NCBI GenBank assembly: GCA_016185305.1
Contig: JACPNV010000006.1
Span: 193,470-225,657 of the forward strand
Direction: 5' to 3'
From: Actinomycetota bacterium
GTDB lineage: Bacteria > Actinomycetota > Acidimicrobiia > Acidimicrobiales > Acidimicrobilacustridaceae
Length of the DNA: 32,188 bases
Made by a program: the position numbers and the translations under genes
Shown here: one piece after another, positions 8,608-15,807 of the stretch
Layout of the letters: every line of letters starts with the position of its first letter
Position numbering within the stretch: the stretch's first letter is position 1
The notes under the pieces: generated by a model
What the model saw: the letters and a program-made list of their open reading frames with translations, nothing else
The model's database searches: none
What the model was told of the DNA's origin: nothing

Positions 8608-10410
8608 GTGAAGCGGCGCCTCACGCTCTCGATCCTTGGCATCGTCGCCGCGACCTTGGTGATCGCCGGCTTCGGCACGTTGCTCTTCGCTCGAGTCGGG
8701 GCGCGCAACGCCGCCGAGCAGGAGCTCAAGAGCCAGGCCGACTCGACCGCCGACCTGGTCGAAGTCGGTCAGAGCCGCGCCGCCCGGATCTCGAACAACC
8801 TCCAGTCCTTCTTCTGCGGGAACCCTGACCTGTCGGGGCTCAACGCGGCCCAGCAAGCCGCGTTCCGGAAGGCCAAGAACGAGGTTTGCTCGACTCCTGA
8901 CCAGCAATCGGTCACGGACGCACAGAGTCGGGTGTGCACCGAGCTGATGAACCGGTTCGCGGCCGCGTACGGCAACCAGGTCAGCGAGAGGCGCAAGGCG
9001 TTCTGCGCCAATCCCAACACCGCGACACTCGACGCGTTCCAGAGCGCGTACTGCGCCTCGACCGTGTCGCCCGCCGACGGGCGCAACAAGGCGCGCCTCG
9101 ACTCGGCGAAGCGCGTGTTGTGCAACCGGCGCTCTACCAGCCCGCCAGCGAGCAACAACATCGAGGAGACGCTCTCGAAGGAGGAGATCGTCCTCGTCGA
9201 GATCCAACCTGACGGCACGCTCGCCCAGGGACGGCTTCCGAGCGACCTCGATCTCACACTCGTCGATCCGACCCGCCTGCGGAACGACGAGACCGTGAGC
9301 GGCTCGACGGGCGGCAACGTCTTCGCGGCCGCGCCCGTCGGCGCGCCCACGCCGCCCAACGAGAACGTGCGGGCCATCCTCATCGAACGGCCTGCCAACA
9401 CCATCAGCGACTCGCTCCAGTGGTTCCTCATGGCCGCCGGTTTCACCTTGGTGCTCGGAGCAGTCGTCGCCGCGTGGCTGAGCCGGGCTCTCACGAACCC
9501 GCTGCGCCGGGCCACCAACATGACCAAGCTCATCGCGGACGGCGACCTGTCCTCTCGCCTGCCCGAACATCCGAGCAAGGAGGGCAAGCCGCATGCGCGC
9601 CGCGACGAGCTCGACGATCTCGCCCAGTCGATCAACTCGATGGCCGACAGCTTGGAGCGCTCGCGCGGGCTCGAGCGCCAGTTCCTACTGTCGGTGTCAC
9701 ATGACCTGCGCACGCCGCTCACCTCGATCCGGGGCTACGCCGAGGCGATAGCCGACGGGGCCGCTCCCGATCCGCAACAAGCGGCGTCGGTGATCATGGG
9801 CGAGTCCCGGCGGCTCGAGCGGCTCGTGAAGGACCTACTCGACCTGGCCAAGCTGGAGTCGCGCGAGTTCAGCCTGCAACTCTCGCCCGTCGACATCGTC
9901 GAGGTGGCCGATGACTCGGTGGAGGGATTCCGCCGAGAGGTCGAGGCGGCGGGACTCCGCCTCGACATGACCGCGCCGCCGGCCCCCGTCCTGGCCCAAG
10001 CCGATCCTGATCGCCTGCAGCAGGTGATCGCCAACCTGATCGAGAACGCGTTGAAGCACGCCAACACGGCCATCGCGGTGACCGTCGCGGACGACACGCT
10101 GCACCCTCGCATCGAGGTGGCCGACGACGGTCCCGGCTTCGCACCCGAAGACCTCCCACACGTGTTCGAGCGGCTCTATGTCGCCTCGCACGAACCGAAG
10201 CGCAAGGAAACCGGCTCGGGCCTCGGGCTGGCCATCGTCCGCGAGCTCGTCGGCCTCATGGGCGGCCACGTGCGCGCGGAGGCGAACCCCGCCGGTGGGG
10301 CGCGGATGGTCGTCGAGCTCCGGCCGGCTCCCGCCGCGCCGCCATCGCGGGCCGGACCCGCGCCGCTCCGCCGAGCTGCGGACGACGACCAGCCGATGCC
10401 GGCTACCTGA
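8608..10410 (+). CDS. Sensor histidine kinase with a cysteine-array extracytoplasmic domain
   Basis: 600 aa, GTG start. First membrane helix at about 7-29, extracytoplasmic domain at about 30-268, second helix at about 271-293, then HAMP linker. The catalytic core has the H-box at His365 ('SVSHDLRTPLTSIRGYAEA'), the N-box near 476-484 ('NLIENALKH'), G1 'VADDGPGF' and G2 'GSGLGLAIV'. The core ends near residue 572, and a Pro/Ala-rich tail completes the protein. The sensor part carries Cys70, 94, 110, 133, 149 and 172, spaced 24/16/23/16/23. This looks like a disulfide-linked tandem helical repeat of ~39 residues that I do not recognise. The likely partner regulator is at 5145-5822. The last 576 bases overlap the ygfZ frame on the other strand. 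Confidence 0.93.
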   Translation: MKRRLTLSILGIVAATLVIAGFGTLLFARVGARNAAEQELKSQADSTADLVEVGQSRAARISNNLQSFFCGNPDLSGLNAAQQAAFRKAKNEVCSTPDQQSVTDAQSRVCTELMNRFAAAYGNQVSERRKAFCANPNTATLDAFQSAYCASTVSPADGRNKARLDSAKRVLCNRRSTSPPASNNIEETLSKEEIVLVEIQPDGTLAQGRLPSDLDLTLVDPTRLRNDETVSGSTGGNVFAAAPVGAPTPPNENVRAILIERPANTISDSLQWFLMAAGFTLVLGAVVAAWLSRALTNPLRRATNMTKLIADGDLSSRLPEHPSKEGKPHARRDELDDLAQSINSMADSLERSRGLERQFLLSVSHDLRTPLTSIRGYAEAIADGAAPDPQQAASVIMGESRRLERLVKDLLDLAKLESREFSLQLSPVDIVEVADDSVEGFRREVEAAGLRLDMTAPPAPVLAQADPDRLQQVIANLIENALKHANTAIAVTVADDTLHPRIEVADDGPGFAPEDLPHVFERLYVASHEPKRKETGSGLGLAIVRELVGLMGGHVRAEANPAGGARMVVELRPAPAAPPSRAGPAPLRRAADDDQPMPAT

Positions 10411-11304
10411 GGACTCCTCGACGATGCGGGCGCGGGCGGTGCCGCCGTCCCACGAGAGGTCGGCGCCCACCGGCCCTTCGATCGATCGAGGCACGAACGC
10501 GAGGGCCGAGGCGCCGGCGACCGAGGTGAGAGCTCCCGCGGCGGTACCCGCGACGGCCAGCTCGGCACCGACCGGCACCGCCACCCCGCCCTCGATCTCG
10601 ACCACTCGCAGATGCCGGGGCACGTGGCCGCCGCGAGAGTCGATGCGCGCCACGAGCTCTTGGCCGGTGTAGCAACCCTTGGTGAAGCTCACCGAGGCAT
10701 CGATGACCCACTGCCCGAGCTCGGCGGGGATCGTCTTGTCGGTGATCTCGCTTCCCATGGCCGGCACCCCTCGACGGACACGCAGCTCGCCCAGGGTCGC
10801 GGCGTCGGCGAGCGGAAGGGGTTCGCCGGCGCCGGAACGCAGCGCGCTGGTGTCGATGGCGCCGACCGCGAGGATGTCGACGCCCTCCACGCCCGGCCAC
10901 GCGACTCGGCGGGTGTAGCAAAGCCCAGGCGCACCCCCACCTCCCGCGATCACGCGATGCGCGCCCCGCCCGCGTACCGCGACCGCGGTCATCCCGTCGA
11001 CCAGCTCCTGCTCCACCTTCACCCGCAGCTTGAAACGTTCGAGCCGCGCGAGCAACGTCGCGCCGAAGCCCGCGTCCACGTCGAGCACGAACTCGTCTTC
11101 GGACAGCCGGGCCACGCCGACCCAGGCGTCGACTTTGCCTTGCGGTTGGAGGACGAACGACCACGACGACTCGCCGACGGCCAGAGCCTCGATGTCTTGG
11201 CTGAGCTGGCCGTGGAGGTATGACCGGCTGTCGGCCCCCACCACCCGGACCGCGTCGCGCTCGATCGGCGCAGCCCACAGCTCGTGGTGCAGCTCCTTCG
11301 CCAT
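9835..11304 (-). CDS. ygfZ: YgfZ/GcvT-like folate-binding protein, with abnormal 3' extension
   Basis: 489-codon frame, of which the first ~298 residues are a complete YgfZ-type protein. YgfZ is the tetrahydrofolate-binding helper of some iron-sulfur enzymes. The signature K-G-C-Y-x-G-Q-E is at 209-216 in 'FTKGCYTGQELVARIDSRGG'. The N-terminal GcvT-like fold has 'SYLHGQLSQDIEAL' and 'LQPQGKVDAW'. The C-terminal barrel ends with 'ARARIVEE' (290-297), exactly where the convergent histidine-kinase gene stops (10410). From there the frame runs a further ~190 codons antisense to the kinase in low-complexity Arg/Gly-rich sequence. Another frame has a TAG at once (about 10404-10406), so a one-base indel is a plausible cause. 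The gene lies four bases after trpE. Confidence 0.8.
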   Translation of the reverse strand: MAKELHHELWAAPIERDAVRVVGADSRSYLHGQLSQDIEALAVGESSWSFVLQPQGKVDAWVGVARLSEDEFVLDVDAGFGATLLARLERFKLRVKVEQELVDGMTAVAVRGRGAHRVIAGGGGAPGLCYTRRVAWPGVEGVDILAVGAIDTSALRSGAGEPLPLADAATLGELRVRRGVPAMGSEITDKTIPAELGQWVIDASVSFTKGCYTGQELVARIDSRGGHVPRHLRVVEIEGGVAVPVGAELAVAGTAAGALTSVAGASALAFVPRSIEGPVGADLSWDGGTARARIVEESSGSRHRLVVVRSSAERRGSGPRWRRGGSRPELDDHPRPTGGVRLRAHVAAHEADELADDGQPEARAGFLALRFVRGDIEPLEHVWEVFGCEAGTVVGHLDARVQRVVRDGHRDGRVGVLQRVLDQVGDHLLQAIRIGLGQDGGRRRGHVEAESRRLDLSAESLHRVIGHLDDVDGRELQAELARLQLGQVE

Positions 11305-11308
11305 CGGT

Positions 11309-12853
11309 CTACCGGAGCGACTTCCGGCCGCCCGAGCGGGACCGTGCTCGCTGCTCGCTCATCGCGCGCGCACCGGGGACGGCGGCCAGAAGGGCACGGG
11401 CCTTGTTGTGGCACTCGAGATCTTCGTGCTCGGGGATGCTGTCGGCGACGATGCCGGCGCCGGCCTGCACCGAGGCCCGGCCGTCGGGAGCGGCGACGAG
11501 CGTGCGTATGGCGATGGCGGTGTCGATGTTGCCGGAGAAGTCGAGGTAGCCGACCACGCCGGCATAGGGCCCGCGCTTGGTCGGCTCGATGTCGTCGATG
11601 ATCTCCATGGCGCGCACCTTCGGCGCGCCAGAGACCGTTCCGGCCGGCAACGTGGCCCGTAGGACGTCGATGGGTGTGCGGCCGCCGACCAGCTTCCCCG
11701 ACACCTGCGACGTCAGGTGCATGACGTGGCTGTAACGCTCGAGCGTCATCATCTCGTCGACCTGTTCGGTGCCGAACTCGACGACGCGCCCTACGTCGTT
11801 GCGAGCGAGGTCGACGAGCATCACGTGCTCGGCGAGCTCCTTGGGGTGCTCCGACAGCTCGGCACCGAGCCGGCGATCTTCCTCATCGGTGCGGCCGCGC
11901 CGGCGCGTGCCCGCTATTGGCCGCGAGATCACTGTTCCGTCACGGAGCTGGACCATCGGCTCGGGCGAGCAACCGGCCAGCGTCACCTGGGGCTCGCGCA
12001 CGAAGTACATGTAGGGGCTCGGGTTGACCTGGCGGAGCACGCGGTAGAAGTCGAAGGGATCGGCCCCCAGGTCGAAGTCGAAGCGCTGCGAGATCACGAC
12101 CTGGAAGATGTCACCCGCGAGGATGTGTTCCTTGCACGCCTCGACCCCGACACCGTACGACTCCTTCCCCATCGACGACTTGACCTCCGGCAGCTCGGCG
12201 TCGAGCGCGGGGGGATCGACGAGGGGTTCGTCGAGCGGGGTCGCACCGTCCTCGGCCAGTTGCTCGAGACGGCCGACCGCGTCGTCGTAGATGCGATCGA
12301 GCTCGGCCTCGGTGGGATCGCCGAAGACGTAGGCGTTCGAGATGAGCGTGACGCGCTGGCGGAAGTGGTCGAAGGCGGCGAGCTCGCCGATGATCGACAT
12401 GATGGCTTCCGGGTAGTGCTGATCGTCGTCCGGGACATGAGGAAGCCGCTCGACCTCACGCACGATGTCGTACCCCAGGTAGCCCATCAGCCCACCGTGG
12501 AGCGGTGGGAGATCGTCGAGACGGGGCGATCGGTAGCGAGCCAGGACGTCCTCCAGCGCGACGAGCATGCCCCCATCGGTACGGATGCCCTCCGGCAATG
12601 AACCGCCTTCGACACGCACCTCGCCGTTCTCGGAGATCAACGTCGCGGCGGGGCGCCGGCCGAGGAACGACCACCGGCTCCAGCGCTCGCCGTGCTCGAC
12701 CGACTCGAGCAGGAAGCCAGGTTCGTCGCCGCGGCACAACCGGGCGAAGGCGCCCACCGGCGTGATCAGGTCGGCCAGCAGCTCACGCCAGACCGGCACC
12801 ACCGAATAGTCGCGCGCGAGCGCCTTGAACTCCTCGCGAGGCGGACTGATCAC
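11309..12853 (-). CDS. trpE: Anthranilate synthase component I
   Basis: 514 aa chorismate-utilising enzyme that makes anthranilate with a glutamine amidotransferase partner (TrpG, not in this window). The feedback-binding LLES motif is at 48-51 ('[19 protein letters not shown]'), predicting tryptophan inhibition. The catalytic region contains '[15 protein letters not shown]', '[17 protein letters not shown]', '[12 protein letters not shown]', '[19 protein letters not shown]' and '[13 protein letters not shown]'. Length and motifs are those of TrpE rather than PabB. The GTG start overlaps the hisI stop by four bases (GTGA). The gene is separated from the rest of the trp genes by ~6.8 kb. Confidence 0.96.
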   Translation of the reverse strand: MISPPREEFKALARDYSVVPVWRELLADLITPVGAFARLCRGDEPGFLLESVEHGERWSRWSFLGRRPAATLISENGEVRVEGGSLPEGIRTDGGMLVALEDVLARYRSPRLDDLPPLHGGLMGYLGYDIVREVERLPHVPDDDQHYPEAIMSIIGELAAFDHFRQRVTLISNAYVFGDPTEAELDRIYDDAVGRLEQLAEDGATPLDEPLVDPPALDAELPEVKSSMGKESYGVGVEACKEHILAGDIFQVVISQRFDFDLGADPFDFYRVLRQVNPSPYMYFVREPQVTLAGCSPEPMVQLRDGTVISRPIAGTRRRGRTDEEDRRLGAELSEHPKELAEHVMLVDLARNDVGRVVEFGTEQVDEMMTLERYSHVMHLTSQVSGKLVGGRTPIDVLRATLPAGTVSGAPKVRAMEIIDDIEPTKRGPYAGVVGYLDFSGNIDTAIAIRTLVAAPDGRASVQAGAGIVADSIPEHEDLECHNKARALLAAVPGARAMSEQRARSRSGGRKSLR

Positions 12854-13236
12854 GTGTCGTCCGGCGACGCCGCCGAATGGCCTTCGCCGAACTGGCGGAA
12901 GAAGCAGGAGTACGCGCCGGTGTGGCAGGCGCCCTTGCCCTCCTGCTCGACCACGAACAGCAACACGTCGCCGTCGCAGTCATAGAACGCCTGCCGTACG
13001 AACTGGCGGTCTCCGCTCGTCTCGCCCTTGCACCAGTACTCCTGCCGTGAGCGGCTCCAGAACCAGGTGCGTCCGGTCTCGAGGGTACGAGCGAGGGAGT
13101 CCTCGTTCATCCAGGCCATCATCAGGATCCGACCGGTCTCCGCCTCCTGGATGATGGCGGGCACGAGTCCATCGGCATCGAACGCGACTTTGTGCAACTG
13201 CTCGTCGGTCGCGGCTATCGGTGTCGTCACTGGCAT
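12850..13236 (-). CDS. hisI: Phosphoribosyl-AMP cyclohydrolase
   Basis: 128 aa metalloenzyme of histidine synthesis that opens the adenine ring of PR-AMP. Family motifs: '[10 protein letters not shown]', '[18 protein letters not shown]', the metal cluster Asp86/Cys87/Asp88/Asp90 in 'YDCDGD', and the zinc cysteines Cys104 and Cys111 in '[10 protein letters not shown]'. There is no HisE domain, so it is the monofunctional form. It is coupled to trpE by a four-base overlap. A TAGCAT box nine bases before the ATG may be its promoter, so hisI-trpE-ygfZ probably form one transcript. Confidence 0.97.
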   Translation of the reverse strand: MPVTTPIAATDEQLHKVAFDADGLVPAIIQEAETGRILMMAWMNEDSLARTLETGRTWFWSRSRQEYWCKGETSGDRQFVRQAFYDCDGDVLLFVVEQEGKGACHTGAYSCFFRQFGEGHSAASPDDT

Positions 13237-13245
13237 AGAGGGTTC

Positions 13246-13251
13246 ATGCTA
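13246..13251 (-). promoter_or_regulatory. Putative -10 box (TAGCAT) for hisI-trpE-ygfZ
   Basis: Minus-strand TAGCAT with nine bases to the ATG at 13236. There is no ribosome site, so the transcript would be leaderless or nearly so. No trp leader peptide or attenuator hairpin is visible between 13237 and 13286. Confidence 0.35.
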
Positions 13252-13285
13252 CGGGACGGGCATGCGGGCCACGACCCGCTACTCG

Positions 13286-13978
13286 CTAGGCGATCCGAAA
13301 GCCGACATCGTTCTCGCCCGCCTCCCCCGCAGGACGGGCAGAGTCCGTAGGCGCGTGCGCCTCCACCGCGCCCTCGACGACCGTTGGCTCCTCTTCGAGC
13401 TGGGGCCGGCGGAGCGACGGCGAGCCGTCGAAGACACCGGAGTCGACGCGCTCGCCGTTGCCGATCTCGGCACCCGGCCGGATCGCGGCGCTGCCTTCGA
13501 CGATCGCATCGCCGGTGATGTGCCCGCCGGAGACCCACGACCGGCCCCTGACCCGGGCGCGCCCGTCGATACGAGCAGGGCCGAGGATGCGGGCATGCTC
13601 ACCCACCGAGGCGTGCTCGGTGACATGGGCACCGCCGGCGACATGGGCGGCGTCGTTGATGCGGGCGTCGCCGTCGACCCGAGACTCGACCACAGTCGAC
13701 GTACCACCGACCATGGCATCGCCGCCGACGATCGAGGTGTGGATCTTGGCGTTGTCGAGGACGACCGCCTCATCTTCGATGCGCGAACCGTCGAAAACGC
13801 GGGCGTTGCCCATCACGAAGCAGTTGCGACCGACGAAGCAGTCATCGTGGACGTTGGCGCTGAACGCGACCCAACCGCCGAGCGAGCCATCGGGATTGGC
13901 GTGCGCGATGCCCTTGACCGGGCCCAGACCGAAGTCGATGACCTCGATCTCGCGCTCTTCACCCGAACGGTTCGCCAT
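13286..13978 (-). CDS. YdcK-like left-handed beta-helix (hexapeptide-type) protein
   Basis: 230 aa. After a short N-terminal strand comes 'GSLGGWVAFSANV', which resembles the start of the E. coli YdcK beta-helix. Residues 36-175 are then nearly continuous short repeats of the type 'xARVFDG-SRIEDEA-VVLDNAKI', 'GDARINDAAHVAGGAHV' and 'GEHARILGPARIDGRARV', typical of a parallel beta-helix built from hexapeptide-like coils. The last ~50 residues are acidic and probably disordered. No acyltransferase catalytic histidine can be assigned, so a structural or polymer-forming role is as likely as an enzymatic one. It lies 15 bases behind groES on the minus strand and is probably co-transcribed. Confidence 0.8.
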   Translation of the reverse strand: MANRSGEEREIEVIDFGLGPVKGIAHANPDGSLGGWVAFSANVHDDCFVGRNCFVMGNARVFDGSRIEDEAVVLDNAKIHTSIVGGDAMVGGTSTVVESRVDGDARINDAAHVAGGAHVTEHASVGEHARILGPARIDGRARVRGRSWVSGGHITGDAIVEGSAAIRPGAEIGNGERVDSGVFDGSPSLRRPQLEEEPTVVEGAVEAHAPTDSARPAGEAGENDVGFRIA

Positions 13979-13993
13979 GGGAGTCTCACCGGC

Positions 13994-14386
13994 TCAGAGA
14001 TAGAGGCCGGTCGATCCTTCCTCGAGGCGCTTCGCCGCCACAGCATGGATGTCTCGTTCGCGCAGGATGACGTAGTCGTCGCCGCGAACTTCGACCTCGT
14101 AGCGGTCTTCGGGATTGAACAACACTTGGTCTCCCGGTTCCATCGCTCGAACGTTGGGACCGCAGGCTACGACTTCCGCCCACGTCAAGCGCTTGCCCAT
14201 CTGTGCCGTGGCGGGGATGAGGATGCCACCGGTTGACTTCCGCTCGCCTTCGGGGCCGCCCATGCGGACCAGGATGCGGTCGTTCAGCATCTTGATCGGC
14301 AGCTTGTCGGGGCCTTCTACGCGCCCCGGAGACGACTCGCCGAGGAAGCTTGACGAGCTGCTGCCGCCCAAATCGTTGTCGCTCAC
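13994..14386 (-). CDS. groES: GroES-family co-chaperonin (actinobacterial variant) with N-terminal extension
   Basis: 130 aa if started at the GTG at 14386. The GroES fold begins at 'MLNDRILVRM' (residue 33) and contains the mobile-loop region 'GERKSTGGILIPATAQ', 'AEVVACGP', 'EPGDQVLFNPEDRYEVEV' and 'YVILRERDIHAV'. The roof-loop and C-terminal parts differ from classical GroES, and the protein ends 'EEGSTGLYL'. The first 32 residues (Ser/Gly-rich, then 'DKLPIK') are extra. An alternative start is the internal ATG at 14290. A TACCGT box six bases before 14386 favours the longer form. No groEL is nearby, which suggests a second, specialised GroES. The frame remains open upstream but only as antisense of the hydrolase gene. 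Confidence 0.85.
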   Translation of the reverse strand: MSDNDLGGSSSSSFLGESSPGRVEGPDKLPIKMLNDRILVRMGGPEGERKSTGGILIPATAQMGKRLTWAEVVACGPNVRAMEPGDQVLFNPEDRYEVEVRGDDYVILRERDIHAVAAKRLEEGSTGLYL

Positions 14387-14392
14387 GCCTTG

Positions 14393-14402
14393 ACGGTACC
14401 GT
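14393..14402. promoter_or_regulatory. Palindromic bidirectional -10 element (ACGGTACCGT)
   Basis: The ten-base palindrome ACGGTACCGT reads TACCGT on both strands. On plus, TACCGT (14397-14402) is eight bases before the hydrolase GTG at 14411. On minus, TACCGT (14398 to 14393) is six bases before the groES GTG at 14386. Each distance fits a leaderless start from a TANNNT -10, so one symmetric site could serve both genes. Only 24 bases separate the two start codons. Confidence 0.45.
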
Positions 14403-14410
14403 CTCGCCTC

Positions 14411-15076
14411 GTGCCGGCGCACCTGGGAGACATCGAGGAGGTCCGCATCACGACCGCCGACGGCGTCGAGCTGGAGGGCGAGCTGGTCGCGCCGCCCGGC
14501 GCAGCCGGGACCGTGCTGCTCTGCCACCCCCACCCGCAGTTCGGCGGTTCGATGCGATCGCTGGTGACGAGCGAGCTGTTCCAGGTGCTCCCCGGGCACG
14601 ACATCGCGGTCCTCCGCTTCAACTTCCGCGGCGTCGAGGGATCCGGCGGCACCCATGGAAACGGAGTCGACGAGCGCCTCGACGTCCAGGCTGCGCTCGA
14701 CCTGCTGTGCGACCGATCGGCCACGCCGGCGCCGATCACCGCGGGGTGGTCATTCGGTGCGGACGTCTCGCTCACCGTGCTCGACCAGCGGCTCGCCGGA
14801 TGGTTCTGCATCGCACCGCCGCTCCGGGTGCTGCCGGCGGAGAGCTTCCTGGCGAGCGACGATCCGCGCCCCAAGTTCCTCGCCGTGCCCGAGCACGACC
14901 AGTACGACCCGCCGCCGCTCGCGCGGCAGAAGACGGCGGGGTGGACCAACACGACGCTGGAGGTGATCGACGGGGCCGACCATTTCCTCGTCGGCCGAAC
15001 GACGAAGGTGGCCGAACGCCTGCTCGCGTTCGTCGACGCCCTACACCGCTGGGGTGAAGGATCGCCGAGCTCCTGA
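14411..15076 (+). CDS. Alpha/beta hydrolase (dienelactone-hydrolase-like, COG2945 type)
   Basis: 221 aa from the GTG at 14411; a TTG at 14390 would add seven residues. Typical of the predicted-hydrolase family: 'LLCHPHPQFGGSM' (oxyanion region), 'VLRFNFRGVEGSGG', nucleophile Ser114 in 'AGWSFGA', Asp163 in 'VPEHDQYD', and His191 in 'GADHFLVG'. It is cytoplasmic, with no signal peptide, and the substrate is unknown. It is divergent from groES with a shared palindromic -10 box. It ends 53 bases before the response regulator and may be read into it. Confidence 0.87.
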   Translation: MPAHLGDIEEVRITTADGVELEGELVAPPGAAGTVLLCHPHPQFGGSMRSLVTSELFQVLPGHDIAVLRFNFRGVEGSGGTHGNGVDERLDVQAALDLLCDRSATPAPITAGWSFGADVSLTVLDQRLAGWFCIAPPLRVLPAESFLASDDPRPKFLAVPEHDQYDPPPLARQKTAGWTNTTLEVIDGADHFLVGRTTKVAERLLAFVDALHRWGEGSPSS

Positions 15077-15129
15077 AGGGCGGTTCAGGCACGGCGGTAT
15101 CCCAGGATCGTCGGCGCGATGCTGGTGCG

Positions 15130-15807
15130 GTGCGCGTGCTGATCATCGAGGACGACGTGTCCGTGGCCGAAGGGGTGCGTCGAGGCTTGGAGGCCGAGGG
15201 CTTCGCGGTGACGGTGCGGACCGACGGCCGGTCCGGTCTCGACACGGCGATGTCGGAGAGGTTCGACCTGGTGATTCTCGACCTCCTGTTGCCCGAGCTC
15301 AACGGCTACCGGGTGTGCCGTGAGTTGCGCGCTGCTGAGAACTGGGTACCGATCGTGATTCTGACGGCCAAGTCCGGGGACCTCGACGAGGCTGAAGGAC
15401 TCGAGACCGGCGCGGACGGCTTCTTGTCGAAGCCGTTCTCGATGGTCGTCCTGATCGCCCGCGTGCGGGCGTTGCTGCGCCGACCGCACCGCAGGGTTGA
15501 TTGGCCCGCGGTGGCCGACCTGCGTCTCGACCCACTGCGGCGCACCTGCCTGCGGGGAGACACACCGGTGGTGTTGACATCTCGAGAAACCGAGGTGCTG
15601 GCGTTCCTGCTCGACCACCCGGGGGAGTTGCTATCGAAACAGGCGGTCCTCGACGCGGTGTGGGGCGCCCGGTTCGACGGCGATCCGAACATCGTCGAGG
15701 TGTACATGTCGCGCCTCCGACGCAAGCTCGACGAGCCGTTCGGGCGCGCCACCATCGAGACCGTGCGCGGTCAGGGGTACCGGTTGCGGGTCGGGGAGTC
15801 GGTGTGA
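15130..15807 (+). CDS. OmpR/PhoB-family response regulator
   Basis: 225 aa, GTG start. Receiver: 'IIEDD' acidic pair at 8-9, phospho-acceptor Asp51 in 'LVILDLLLPE', 'ILTAKSGD', Lys101 in 'GFLSKPFS'. The winged-helix output domain starts near 130 ('LDPLRRTCLRGD', 'TSRETEVLAFLLDHPGELLSKQAVLDAVWG') and ends 'RGQGYRLRVGESV'. The TGA overlaps the GTG of the following kinase (GTGTGA), so the two form a coupled two-component operon. It is independent of the regulator at 5145; the two share only family-level similarity. Confidence 0.95.
   Translation: MRVLIIEDDVSVAEGVRRGLEAEGFAVTVRTDGRSGLDTAMSERFDLVILDLLLPELNGYRVCRELRAAENWVPIVILTAKSGDLDEAEGLETGADGFLSKPFSMVVLIARVRALLRRPHRRVDWPAVADLRLDPLRRTCLRGDTPVVLTSRETEVLAFLLDHPGELLSKQAVLDAVWGARFDGDPNIVEVYMSRLRRKLDEPFGRATIETVRGQGYRLRVGESV

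Noticed and set aside
11717..12601. 294-codon plus-strand frame opposite trpE
   Set aside because: Antisense shadow of trpE with no recognisable motif.
13028..14236. 402-codon plus-strand frame across hisI, the beta-helix gene and groES
   Set aside because: Its repeats only mirror the beta-helix gene on the other strand.
14290..14410. CIRCE/HrcA operator for groES
   Set aside because: No TTAGCACTC/GAGTGCTAA repeat is present.
14387..14656. Upstream extension of the GroES frame
   Set aside because: Antisense to the alpha/beta hydrolase, no GroES similarity.
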